Shown here in pieces: positions 4,920 through 11,967 of a stretch of DNA of 15,528 bases (positions within the stretch are counted from its first letter, which is position 1; every line of letters starts with the position of its first letter). The DNA is taken from assembly GCA_027005175.1 (NCBI GenBank), contig JALTMC010000419.1, forward strand, positions 1 through 15,528, in the 5' to 3' direction. The notes below the pieces were generated by a model. That model saw nothing but the letters and a program-made list of their open reading frames with translations. It was not told the origin of the DNA and did no database searches. Source of the stretch: Myxococcales bacterium (GTDB lineage: Bacteria > Myxococcota_C > UBA6777). Both the position numbers and the translations under genes were made by a program.

Positions 4920-7583
4920 ATGCGGTGGCAACGTGGTCTTGGCTGGTTAATGCTGGCAGCAGTTCCTGCAATTCTATCGATGTGGGGAACACTCGGATGT
5001 AGTGGTCCTGTAGATAAGTCGGATATTAAGTTTACCGTAGGGAGTCAGTTTCTTAAGGTCAAAGGTGAGATCCCTATAACCATTGAGGTGTTGGACAAGG
5101 AGGGTAAGCCGGCTGCTGACGGCTCTAGCCTTTCTCTGATCACTACGCTGGGTAGCTTTAAAGAGAAATCTTCAAACTTGACAGCGAACTTAAAGGTCGA
5201 AGGTGGTGAGGGGAAGGTTAAGTTTACCTTTTATGCAGGAGAGGTGGCTGGTGCTGCGACGATCACCGCAAAAAGTGAGTTCAAGGAAAAGCAACTGACC
5301 TTGATTATCTTGGGTGAGGAGAAGCCTCCCGAGCTGGTTCCAGAGGTTGTGGCAGAGCCAGAAAAAACAGATGCGGGTCCCAAGGAAGTCACGGAAAAAG
5401 AAGCGGGTCGGTTTATCCCATTGACGATCAAGCTTCAGGCCCGAAAAACGAAGATCAGAGCGAATGGTAAGGAGGTCACGGAGGTCACCGCAAAGGTGAC
5501 GGAGCCAAAGTTGCCCCTCGCGGAGTTGGAGAAGCTCAAGTTAGTATTCCGTACTTCGTTGGGGAAACTGCTGGACCCTGCTTCGAAAGCTCCCTTAAAA
5601 CCCATGGCCAATACCACTGATCAGTATTCCGTATCCTTTAGGCAAGGCGTCTACAAGGTTTTGTTGTTGAGCGGTATTCGAGCTGGAACTGCGATCGTTG
5701 AAGCGAGTGTGAGTGGGACGGACAGAGTCTATGCAGGAGAAGGTAAGGTCCAAGTCGATATTGTTGAGTTGGGCTTTCTCTCCTTTCAGCCGATCAAGCC
5801 GAACACGATCGGTACACAAGGTAGTGGTAATGAGGTTACAACAGTAAGTGTCAAAGTCCTTGATACCAACAATGAGGTCTTCCCTGAAGGTACTCGTGTC
5901 TACTTTAAGCTGACAAAGCCGATTGGCGGTTCCAGTGTGACCACATCTGAAGCGTTGACCAACAGCAAGGGAATTGCTTTCACACAGGTAAAGAGTGGTA
6001 GAGACGTGGGCTCCGTAACTGTCAAGGCTTTGGTTGCCATTGAAGTTGATACGAAACTCTCAGGCTGTCCTCTCAAGTGTGTTGATGATACAGACTGCAA
6101 CTCATGTGGCTACTCCTGCCATCTGGGTGCGTGTAAGAAAACGATCGAAGCTCTCTCCTCTAGTATTGCCATTGTGGGTGGACGTCCTAGCTATCGTGGT
6201 CTGACCTTTTCGTGTGTGGACCGAAATGTTGGTGCTTTGGCGTCACGTATTGGTTCCAATATTGTGAATACCATCAATACAAAGTGTACTGTCAAACTTG
6301 CTGATCGCTTTACCAACAAGGTTGGGTTCTCCACACAGGTTATCTTTATGTCGGAGGCTGGTGCGATTGATCCTTCCGCATCGACCAAAGCCGGTACTGC
6401 GGGGGGGGGCGGAACAGAGGGAGATGGAACAGTGACGGTATCGGTTCGGACACAGAATCCACCTCCTGTTGATGTTCCTCCTTTGTCTGTGCGCAACGAG
6501 AACAACTGTAAGGATCCAAAGTGTACGCAGCCCCGCAATGGCGGCTACTGGAGAGCTTACAACTGCACCAAGAGCACGGCTTTGAACAATGCCAAAACAT
6601 TGTATGTTGAGCCTTGGTATACCGACGACTTTGGTCGCGTGCGAAACCCACGTGATGGTTTGGTTACGATCGTCGCGTATACCAATGGAGAAGAGCAATT
6701 TACCGACACCAACAAAAACGGTCGGTACGATGTGGGCGAGCCATTTATCGACTTGGGTGAGCCGTACATCGATGTGAATGACAACAACAAGTGGGATGCA
6801 CGCTTACCCGGTTTGCCCAATGGCGAGCCTTTTGTTGACATCCCGTGCTCTGCACAGCAAGCCAAAAATGGGATAAACGGGTGCAAACAAGCCAACGTTG
6901 GAAACGGTCGCCGTGATGGACCCAATGGTTTGTGGGATGAAGATACTTTGATCTGGAAGAAAACCTGGATTCTTTGGACAGGGTGTCTTCAACGTAGGAT
7001 CGAGCCATCCCGACTCAACCCCGCTGTGAACTTGCGATCTTGTACCAAGATACCCTTTCAGTCGGGTTTGTACATGCTAGACCCCAAAAAGGGGGGTCTC
7101 AACTCGGATCCAAAAGACTCTTTTGGGCTCAACAACTTTAAACCTTTCCCATACAATTCCTCGAAAGCCTTTTTCATCAAACCAGCGAATGATGTTTTGC
7201 TCAAGGCATTGTGGCATGACGAGAACCTCAATCCACTGACAAAAGCATCGGCGGCTTCAGCATCGGCCAAGGATGTTGCTTTGCGGATGAGCCCAACAAA
7301 CGGAAGTTTTGGTCTCAGCAACATTACCGGATTTGGATTTGAACCTCATAGTTTACTTCTTCCAGCGAGCGGTTCGGCCTTTACTGACGAGTTGCTGCTT
7401 GTACCAACAAGCTTCTTTGGTGTTGATGGTCGTAGACTTTTTTCTCATACATTCTTCTTATCCGACTCTGACCAAAAGCTCAGTGCACAAGCGATCCCTG
7501 CATCTTTTGCTGTGGAGATCACTGTCAACGCTGGTAAGGTAACTTGCAAACACGCTCGGTCCGGTACGGGCGAAACTCAATAG
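4920..7583 (+). CDS. Large multidomain lipoprotein with Ig-like repeats, Cys cluster and EF-hand-like loops
   Basis: This protein has 887 residues from the ATG at 4920, picked because GGAGG lies 7 nt upstream and a lipoprotein signal starts there (MRWQRGLGWLMLAAVPAILS to GTLGC, lipid Cys at 27). Residues about 33-130, 170-290 and 295-380 look like beta-sandwich (invasin/Big-type) domains with the usual 'GVATITA'-like ends. A Cys cluster follows at 383-405 (C at 383, 387, 393, 396, 400, 405). A region at 425-515 contains a Gly stretch coded by nine G. Acidic loops come next: DTNKNGRYDVGE at 596-607 is a full 12-residue EF-hand/dockerin-type loop, and DVNDNNKWD at 618-626 is a related one. The C-terminal third is unrecognised. 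It is probably anchored in the outer membrane and exposed. The exact function is unknown; adhesion or an envelope scaffold is inference. A terminator follows it. Confidence 0.85.
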   Translation: MRWQRGLGWLMLAAVPAILSMWGTLGCSGPVDKSDIKFTVGSQFLKVKGEIPITIEVLDKEGKPAADGSSLSLITTLGSFKEKSSNLTANLKVEGGEGKVKFTFYAGEVAGAATITAKSEFKEKQLTLIILGEEKPPELVPEVVAEPEKTDAGPKEVTEKEAGRFIPLTIKLQARKTKIRANGKEVTEVTAKVTEPKLPLAELEKLKLVFRTSLGKLLDPASKAPLKPMANTTDQYSVSFRQGVYKVLLLSGIRAGTAIVEASVSGTDRVYAGEGKVQVDIVELGFLSFQPIKPNTIGTQGSGNEVTTVSVKVLDTNNEVFPEGTRVYFKLTKPIGGSSVTTSEALTNSKGIAFTQVKSGRDVGSVTVKALVAIEVDTKLSGCPLKCVDDTDCNSCGYSCHLGACKKTIEALSSSIAIVGGRPSYRGLTFSCVDRNVGALASRIGSNIVNTINTKCTVKLADRFTNKVGFSTQVIFMSEAGAIDPSASTKAGTAGGGGTEGDGTVTVSVRTQNPPPVDVPPLSVRNENNCKDPKCTQPRNGGYWRAYNCTKSTALNNAKTLYVEPWYTDDFGRVRNPRDGLVTIVAYTNGEEQFTDTNKNGRYDVGEPFIDLGEPYIDVNDNNKWDARLPGLPNGEPFVDIPCSAQQAKNGINGCKQANVGNGRRDGPNGLWDEDTLIWKKTWILWTGCLQRRIEPSRLNPAVNLRSCTKIPFQSGLYMLDPKKGGLNSDPKDSFGLNNFKPFPYNSSKAFFIKPANDVLLKALWHDENLNPLTKASAASASAKDVALRMSPTNGSFGLSNITGFGFEPHSLLLPASGSAFTDELLLVPTSFFGVDGRRLFSHTFFLSDSDQKLSAQAIPASFAVEITVNAGKVTCKHARSGTGETQ
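6401..6409 (+). repeat. Run of nine G inside the lipoprotein gene
   Basis: Nine consecutive G fall in codons 494-497 (Ala-Gly-Gly-Gly) of the large surface lipoprotein. Homopolymer runs of this length can slip during replication. A change of one base would shift the frame and truncate the protein near its middle. Confidence 0.8.
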
Positions 7584-7624
7584 CTCGGACCTGACTGCAA
7601 GTACTTGTGTGCTTTTCACTTCAG

Positions 7625-7662
7625 ACCTCATCTGTGTCATTGACCGGGTGAGGTTTTTTTTT
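7625..7662 (+). terminator. Rho-independent terminator after the large lipoprotein gene
   Basis: ACCTCA (7625-7630) pairs with TGAGGT (7649-7654), and the intervening sequence can form a small inner GTC/GAC stem. A run of nine T (7654-7662) follows directly. It lies about 40 nt after the stop codon at 7583, so the lipoprotein is probably a single-gene unit. Confidence 0.75.
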
Positions 7663-7785
7663 CAAAGCCATCTTTTTTCTGAGCCCTTCTTTTGGTACAA
7701 CAGTATCGCAAATTTATGTTGCGTGATTGTGCTGTGTTCTTTTTTTTTGATATGTTCGTTTTATCTGTAGACTTTAAAAAGGAAA

Positions 7786-8226
7786 ATGGTGATTCTTATG
7801 TTCCGTAGAACTGGGACAATTCGTGTGTTGCAGTGGCTTCTTCTTGGCTCTTTCCTGGTGAGTATGAGTGGGTGTTTCTTGGGATACCTTCCTAATTATC
7901 CTGGTTCTGCCGTATGTGAAGGGGTTGGTGATGTTCAGGTGCGCTGGGTGTTCAACTCTTTTACAGTCTGTCCTGTTGATGCTGACTCCATTTCCGTTGA
8001 GCTTATAGACTCTAGGGATGAGGCTGTCACTCCAGAGGGTGGAGCAACCGTAAGTTGTCTTGATCGTGAGTTTGTACTCCGAGCGGTCTCTTGTGGCGAT
8101 TATACCCTGCGAGTACGTGCTGTTGATGAGTTTGGTGACACCTCCTGGGTCGGGGACGAGCTTGTTGTTCAAATTCTCGGCGACCGGGTCAACCCACTCA
8201 CGGTTAACTTGCAAGTTGCTCCTTAG
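7786..8226 (+). CDS. Small lipoprotein of unknown function
   Basis: This 146-residue protein has a lipoprotein signal peptide (hydrophobic core about 14-26, then SMSGC with the lipid Cys at 30). The mature part is about 117 residues with beta-rich spacing, four further Cys (C44, C62, C92, C103) that could form two disulfides, and a closing ILGDRVNPLTVNLQVAP. It resembles a single fibronectin/Ig-like domain, with phrases such as VQVRWVF and YTLRVRAVDEFGD, but I cannot name a family. The start is uncertain: AAGGA lies only 2 nt before the ATG at 7786, while GTG at 7789 and ATG at 7798 are alternatives that keep the signal peptide. It is separated from the large lipoprotein by a terminator and has its own candidate terminator. 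Confidence 0.78.
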   Translation: MVILMFRRTGTIRVLQWLLLGSFLVSMSGCFLGYLPNYPGSAVCEGVGDVQVRWVFNSFTVCPVDADSISVELIDSRDEAVTPEGGATVSCLDREFVLRAVSCGDYTLRVRAVDEFGDTSWVGDELVVQILGDRVNPLTVNLQVAP

Positions 8227-8264
8227 AGGTTCATCTTGAGTGGAGGGGAGAACTTCTCATTTTT
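8226..8264 (+). terminator. Candidate rho-independent terminator after the small lipoprotein
   Basis: GAGGTTC (8226-8232, starting on the last base of the stop codon) can pair with GAACTTC (8250-8256) through one G-U wobble. TCA and five T (8260-8264) follow. The 17-nt loop and short T-run make it weaker than the one at 7625. Confidence 0.4.
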
Positions 8265-8293
8265 GTCTCTGCTATCGTGTGAAAGAGTTGGTT

Positions 8294-8330
8294 GTGGTTT
8301 TCAACCTTGAAAACCATGCTTGAAAACCAC
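8294..8330. repeat. Inverted repeat with an extra internal copy, upstream of murI
   Basis: GTGGTTTTCAA (8294-8304) is perfectly inverted as TTGAAAACCAC (8320-8330). A second TTGAAAACCA (8307-8316) lies between them, so one arm is present once and its complement twice. No T-run follows, so this is not a standard terminator. The TAGAAT at 8352-8357 could be the -10 of a murI promoter, which would put this cluster about 35-70 bp upstream of the start of transcription, where a regulator could bind. As RNA it could form alternative hairpins. Confidence 0.7.
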
Positions 8331-8374
8331 ATCTCAGACTCTGCTCTCGCGTAGAATGGTTGGTGGTTGCTATT

Positions 8375-9286
8375 ATGCAAGGCGGTGCTATTGGCGTGTT
8401 CGACTCAGGGGTCGGTGGGCTGACTGTTGTTCGAGCCTTACGGGCTCTGCTGCCCTCCGAAACCATTCTGTATCTTGGAGATACTGCTCGTGTTCCTTAC
8501 GGTACCAAAAGCCGAGCCACAGTCCAACGGTACTCCCTCGAAAATATTAAGTTTTTGGAAACCGTCGCCGATGAACTTGGGCAGCGTCATGCCCAGGCGT
8601 CGTTGTCACGAGCCCCTTCTCCCTTTTGTGGTCTGAAGTTGGTTGTTGTGGCTTGCAATACAGCGACAGCTTTTGCGCTGGACACTTTGCGTGAGCGATG
8701 TTCCATTCCTGTTTTGGGTGTGATACGCTCCGCTGTGAGACGTGCCTTGCAGTTAACTCAGCAGCGAACCATTGGTGTGATTGGTACAGAAGGTACGATC
8801 CGCAGTGGCGCCTACCAACGTGCGATTGCATGGGAGGACCCGAGCGCAGAGGTTCTTGTACAACCCTGTCCTCTGTTGGTTCCCTTGGCAGAAGAAGGCT
8901 GGCTGGAGCATCCTGTGACAGACATGACACTTCAAACGTACTTGGGAGGTTGGAAGCAAGGGCAGGTTGACACCTTGGTTTTAGGCTGTACACACTATCC
9001 TTTATTTCACAATGCGTTGGATCGATTGTTTGAAGGAAAAGTTGAGTTGGTTGACTCTTCTTCTAGCGTGGCCCAAGAGGCTGTGTTAGTGTTGCAAAAG
9101 AGAGGCTGGCTGGCACCGGCAGGGCAACAAGGAAAATTGATTTGTTTTGTTACGGATGCGCCCGATCGATTCCAACGTATCGCCAGTCGATTTTTGGGTG
9201 AGGCTCCTCAATGTGTAGAGCAAGTCGATTTAATGCAGTTTGTACGTGGAACAGGTGGCCAAAAAGACAATGATCACGGGTTATAA
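8375..9286 (+). CDS. murI: Glutamate racemase
   Basis: It converts L-glutamate to D-glutamate for peptidoglycan precursors in the cytoplasm, without a cofactor. From the ATG at 8375 (303 residues) the motifs are GVFDSGVGGLTVV (7-19), YLGDTARVPYGTKS, VVACNTATAFALD with the first catalytic Cys at 94, IGVIGTEGTIRSGAYQ, and LVLGCTHYPLF with the second catalytic Cys at 205. Both acid-base cysteines are therefore present. TTG at 8360 and GTG at 8363 are in-frame alternatives; ATG was chosen because it sits right before the conserved QGGAIGVFDSG opening, although no strong ribosome site is visible for any. Between residues about 70 and 88 there is a loop of roughly a dozen extra residues before the first Cys strand. 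It overlaps the next gene by 17 nt and heads a peptidoglycan/division cluster. Confidence 0.95.
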   Translation: MQGGAIGVFDSGVGGLTVVRALRALLPSETILYLGDTARVPYGTKSRATVQRYSLENIKFLETVADELGQRHAQASLSRAPSPFCGLKLVVVACNTATAFALDTLRERCSIPVLGVIRSAVRRALQLTQQRTIGVIGTEGTIRSGAYQRAIAWEDPSAEVLVQPCPLLVPLAEEGWLEHPVTDMTLQTYLGGWKQGQVDTLVLGCTHYPLFHNALDRLFEGKVELVDSSSSVAQEAVLVLQKRGWLAPAGQQGKLICFVTDAPDRFQRIASRFLGEAPQCVEQVDLMQFVRGTGGQKDNDHGL

Positions 9287-10316
9287 CCACAACATCAAGC
9301 ATTGCGGTCGGATCTATCATATCCAAACGGAAGATAGCGGGACCAAGTACCCTCATATCATCACACATTTGTTTGTGGGAGGGAACATCTTTGCTTCCAA
9401 GAAACGCTCTTATGCTCACCTCTTGGAAGAAGATTTGGATGAAGCTGCCTTTGAAAAAGCCGTTCGTGGGATGATGCAAGAACAGCACAAAGATATGCTT
9501 CGAGAACTCAAAGCTGGAAAACATGACGACATTGTGCCAGCTTACTCATCGGATGATGATTTGGCCGGTGTTTCGAAAGTACGTGTTGCTGGGTTTCATG
9601 TGGCTCCCGAGTCATCCGATGATCTTTCAGAGGGTGAGTCTGTCTCTTCCGAGGGGGAACCTGCCCCTCCACCAAGGGCTCCACTCTTTCGTGTCGATGT
9701 TTTGAGTGAGAGTTCTTCGTCTCCGAAACCAGAGGAGCCGAAAGGTCCAGGGCATTCTTCTGGAAAACGTGGGGAAGGGCGGTTGTCGCGGCGACGTATG
9801 TCTCGTGCACGTCCGGCGTTTCAAACTCCGCCTCCCAAGCCTTCCGAACATGCTGTGCCGTTGACACCTCAGCCTCTCTCCACGGCAATGGAGGTGATCG
9901 AACTCCTTTCTTTGGATTCCTCTGATGTCTTGAGCCAAGTGCCTCAAGATGATGAGGTCCCCACCATTCCAGATCTACCGGAAGCAACGTCAAAAGTGGA
10001 GTCTCCTCTCTCCAATAATGTTGTGGGGACTTCTCTTCCCAACTCGAAGCGGGATGTGAGGGGAGGTGGTTTCTCTCCCAAAGGACCTGGGAGAGCGCGT
10101 GGCATCCGGGGGCGTGGTGCACGACCTCCACGACCTTCCTTTGAGCCTCATCCTCCAAGAGGTCAAGGCAATCATCCCCCTCGTACACAGCGAGAGCCAT
10201 CACCTCAAACTCAAGATGGAGAGTCGGACGATAGTGAAAGCCATCATCCGAAGGCTTCGGATGATTCCTCGGTTCGTTTGGTGGCCCAACTCGAAAAAAA
10301 GGAGTCGGTCGGATAA
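9270..10316 (+). CDS. Protein of unknown function: conserved N-terminal 'YHIQTED' domain and long disordered RG/P-rich tail
   Basis: From the ATG at 9270 it has 348 residues. A longer frame from a TTG at 9240 adds nothing conserved. Residues 1-85 form a compact domain: MITGYNHNIKHCGRIYHIQT, EDSG, PHIITHLFVGGNIFASKK, then a helix with MMQEQHKDMLRELKAGKHDD. I associate this domain with deltaproteobacterial proteins of unknown role, but I know no name for it. Residues about 90-250 are acidic, Ser- and Pro-rich and probably disordered. Residues about 260-310 are rich in Arg, Gly and Pro (RGGG, GRARGIRGRGARPPRPS). A short acidic Ser/His segment ends the protein. There is no signal peptide or membrane segment. 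It overlaps murI by 17 nt and ends 13 nt before ftsE, so it is surely co-expressed with them. A cytoplasmic role in division or wall synthesis is inferred from position only. Confidence 0.8.
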   Translation: MITGYNHNIKHCGRIYHIQTEDSGTKYPHIITHLFVGGNIFASKKRSYAHLLEEDLDEAAFEKAVRGMMQEQHKDMLRELKAGKHDDIVPAYSSDDDLAGVSKVRVAGFHVAPESSDDLSEGESVSSEGEPAPPPRAPLFRVDVLSESSSSPKPEEPKGPGHSSGKRGEGRLSRRRMSRARPAFQTPPPKPSEHAVPLTPQPLSTAMEVIELLSLDSSDVLSQVPQDDEVPTIPDLPEATSKVESPLSNNVVGTSLPNSKRDVRGGGFSPKGPGRARGIRGRGARPPRPSFEPHPPRGQGNHPPRTQREPSPQTQDGESDDSESHHPKASDDSSVRLVAQLEKKESVG

Positions 10317-10329
10317 TGGTGGCGACGCT

Positions 10330-11061
10330 ATGATCTGGTTGCGAGACGTAACGAAAGAATACGGCCCAGAAAAAAAGGTCTTAGACAAGGTTGACTTGCA
10401 CATAAAGCGCGGTGAATTTGTGTATGTGATGGGTCACTCGGGTGCGGGGAAAAGTACACTTCTCAAGCTGTTGTTTGCCAGTGAGCGACCGACTCATGGC
10501 GAGGTTGTGGTGGGCGGCGTGAATGTGGGCAACCTGACCCGGCGAGATATGCCCTTCTTTCGCAGAAAAGTGGCTGTGATCTATCAAGATTTCAAGCTTC
10601 TTCCCCGTCGTACAGTGCTTGAAAATGTAGCCTTTGCCTTGGAAGTGGTGGGGCGTCCCCGTCGCGAAATCAATGAGCGCTCAGAGAAAATTCTCTATGA
10701 GGTAGGTTTGCTTCATCACATGCATAAACTGCCAGCAACACTCTCTGGAGGAGAGCAGCAACGAGTTGCGATTGCACGTGCGCTTGTACGGGACCCTTGG
10801 CTTTTGCTTGCAGATGAGCCCACAGGTAACCTCGATAATTTTCGCTCACAAGAGATCTTTACGATGTTCGATCGTATTAATGAGCGAGGTACTACTGTGT
10901 TAATTGCGACTCATGCTCTTGAGTTGGTAGAGCGACAGAGTAAACCACGTCGTACGCTCTATATTGAGCGTGGTGGTATTCTCGAAGAAGATGAACGAGA
11001 TATCCTTTCATGGACTCCTTTTCCACTGCCTGCCGTTGGGCACGATGACGACGGTGAGTAA
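10330..11061 (+). CDS. ftsE: Cell-division ABC ATPase FtsE
   Basis: This 243-residue ATPase partners FtsX; ATP hydrolysis is known to drive activation of septal peptidoglycan hydrolases. Seen: MIWLRDVTKEYG opening, Walker A GHSGAGKST (about 36-44), Q-loop IYQDFKLLPRRTVLENVAFA (the FtsE-like 'DFKLL' is diagnostic), signature LSGGEQQR, Walker B LLLADEPTGNLD and the H-loop in IATHALEL. The C-terminal extension after GGILEED is longer and acidic (ending GHDDDGE). The start at 10330 is set by homology and by GGTGG 7 nt upstream; the frame continues open further upstream inside the previous gene, which is not real coding. ftsX starts 6 nt after its stop. Confidence 0.95.
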   Translation: MIWLRDVTKEYGPEKKVLDKVDLHIKRGEFVYVMGHSGAGKSTLLKLLFASERPTHGEVVVGGVNVGNLTRRDMPFFRRKVAVIYQDFKLLPRRTVLENVAFALEVVGRPRREINERSEKILYEVGLLHHMHKLPATLSGGEQQRVAIARALVRDPWLLLADEPTGNLDNFRSQEIFTMFDRINERGTTVLIATHALELVERQSKPRRTLYIERGGILEEDERDILSWTPFPLPAVGHDDDGE

Positions 11062-11067
11062 ACCCGA

Positions 11068-11967
11068 ATGCGCTATTTTCTTTTTCAAACCTGGAGCAAT
11101 GTTCGCGAAAGCTGGGCGGTGGTTTTACAATCCTTCTTGATGATGACCATCTCTTTCTTTTTGGTGGGCGCCTTTGCTGTGTTGGCCATTCAGGTGGAAG
11201 CCGTGTTGGGGCGTTGGGAATCGGAGGCTCCCATTATCGTCTATCTTCAGCCTAAGCTCGACGATAATCACAAACAAGAACTTCGACGAGACATCCAAGA
11301 GTGGAAGTCCGTTCGTGCGATTCGACTTGTGACCCCCAAGCAAGCTATGAGGCGTCTCAAACGTTCGATGGGGAAGCAAAAAACTTTGTTGCAAGGGTTG
11401 GATGGACCCTTGCTTCCCGCCTCTTTGGAGATCGATGTCTCTCTCTATGCACGATCGGCTCAACATATGAAGTCCTTGGAGGGGAAGTTAAAAGCACTCA
11501 AGGGAGTCCGGTCTGTGGATATCGGGCAAAAATGGTTTGCTCCTCTGTGGACTCTTGTTGGCTGGGTCCGAGGAACCCTCTGGGGCGGTGGCGGTTTGTT
11601 ATTGATTTGTGCCTGTCTTATCGCCGCTGGCACGATCCGAATGGCCATCTTTGTTCACAAAACTGAAATTGAAGTGATGCGTTTGCTTGGAGCAACAGAG
11701 CGATTCATCCGTATTCCTTTTTACATGGAAGGCTGTGCACAAGGTGTGCTCGCTGCCTTGGCGGCTGTTGGAGCTTTGTACTCTTTGTTTCTTGCGATGT
11801 ATTCCCAGTACAATGGTGGCTTTCGAGCCTTTACTTCGATGGATATGCGCTTTTTCTCACCGCTACAGCTAGGGGCGATTCTTCTGGTTGGAGCCTGCAC
11901 CGGGCTTTTGGGGAGCTGGATCGCGCTGGCTTTTACCTCCACGGAGAAAACCAGGAGTGAACCATGA
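11068..11967 (+). CDS. ftsX: Cell-division permease FtsX
   Basis: This 299-residue membrane protein has the FtsX layout: a short cytoplasmic start, TM1 (about 20-45), a periplasmic loop of roughly 120 residues (about 45-165, with VYLQPKLDDNHKQEL and the typical LVTPKQAMRRLKRSMG segment), then TM2 (about 170-195), the cytoplasmic phrase KTEIEVMRLLGATERFIRIP, and TM3 and TM4 in the C-terminal third. The phrase 'EIEVMRLLGAT' with a following IP-F is a hallmark of the family. It forms the FtsEX complex and relays the ATPase cycle to a periplasmic activator; the next gene is the likely partner, with its ATG overlapping this stop by 4 nt (ATGA). GGTGAG at the end of ftsE serves as ribosome site. 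Confidence 0.94.
   Translation: MRYFLFQTWSNVRESWAVVLQSFLMMTISFFLVGAFAVLAIQVEAVLGRWESEAPIIVYLQPKLDDNHKQELRRDIQEWKSVRAIRLVTPKQAMRRLKRSMGKQKTLLQGLDGPLLPASLEIDVSLYARSAQHMKSLEGKLKALKGVRSVDIGQKWFAPLWTLVGWVRGTLWGGGGLLLICACLIAAGTIRMAIFVHKTEIEVMRLLGATERFIRIPFYMEGCAQGVLAALAAVGALYSLFLAMYSQYNGGFRAFTSMDMRFFSPLQLGAILLVGACTGLLGSWIALAFTSTEKTRSEP

Noticed and set aside
7079-7099. Strong hairpin AGACCCC/GGGGTCT with a 7-nt loop
   Set aside because: It lies within the lipoprotein coding sequence and has no T-run; probably a by-product of the Pro-Lys-Lys-Gly-Gly codons.
7740-7748. Run of nine T upstream of the small lipoprotein, considered as a terminator
   Set aside because: No stem of useful strength precedes it; more likely an AT-rich promoter region.
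9508-10203. Long antisense frame (231 codons) opposite the RG-tail protein
   Set aside because: Its composition mirrors the low-complexity sense strand; no start context or domain. A shadow of biased codon use.
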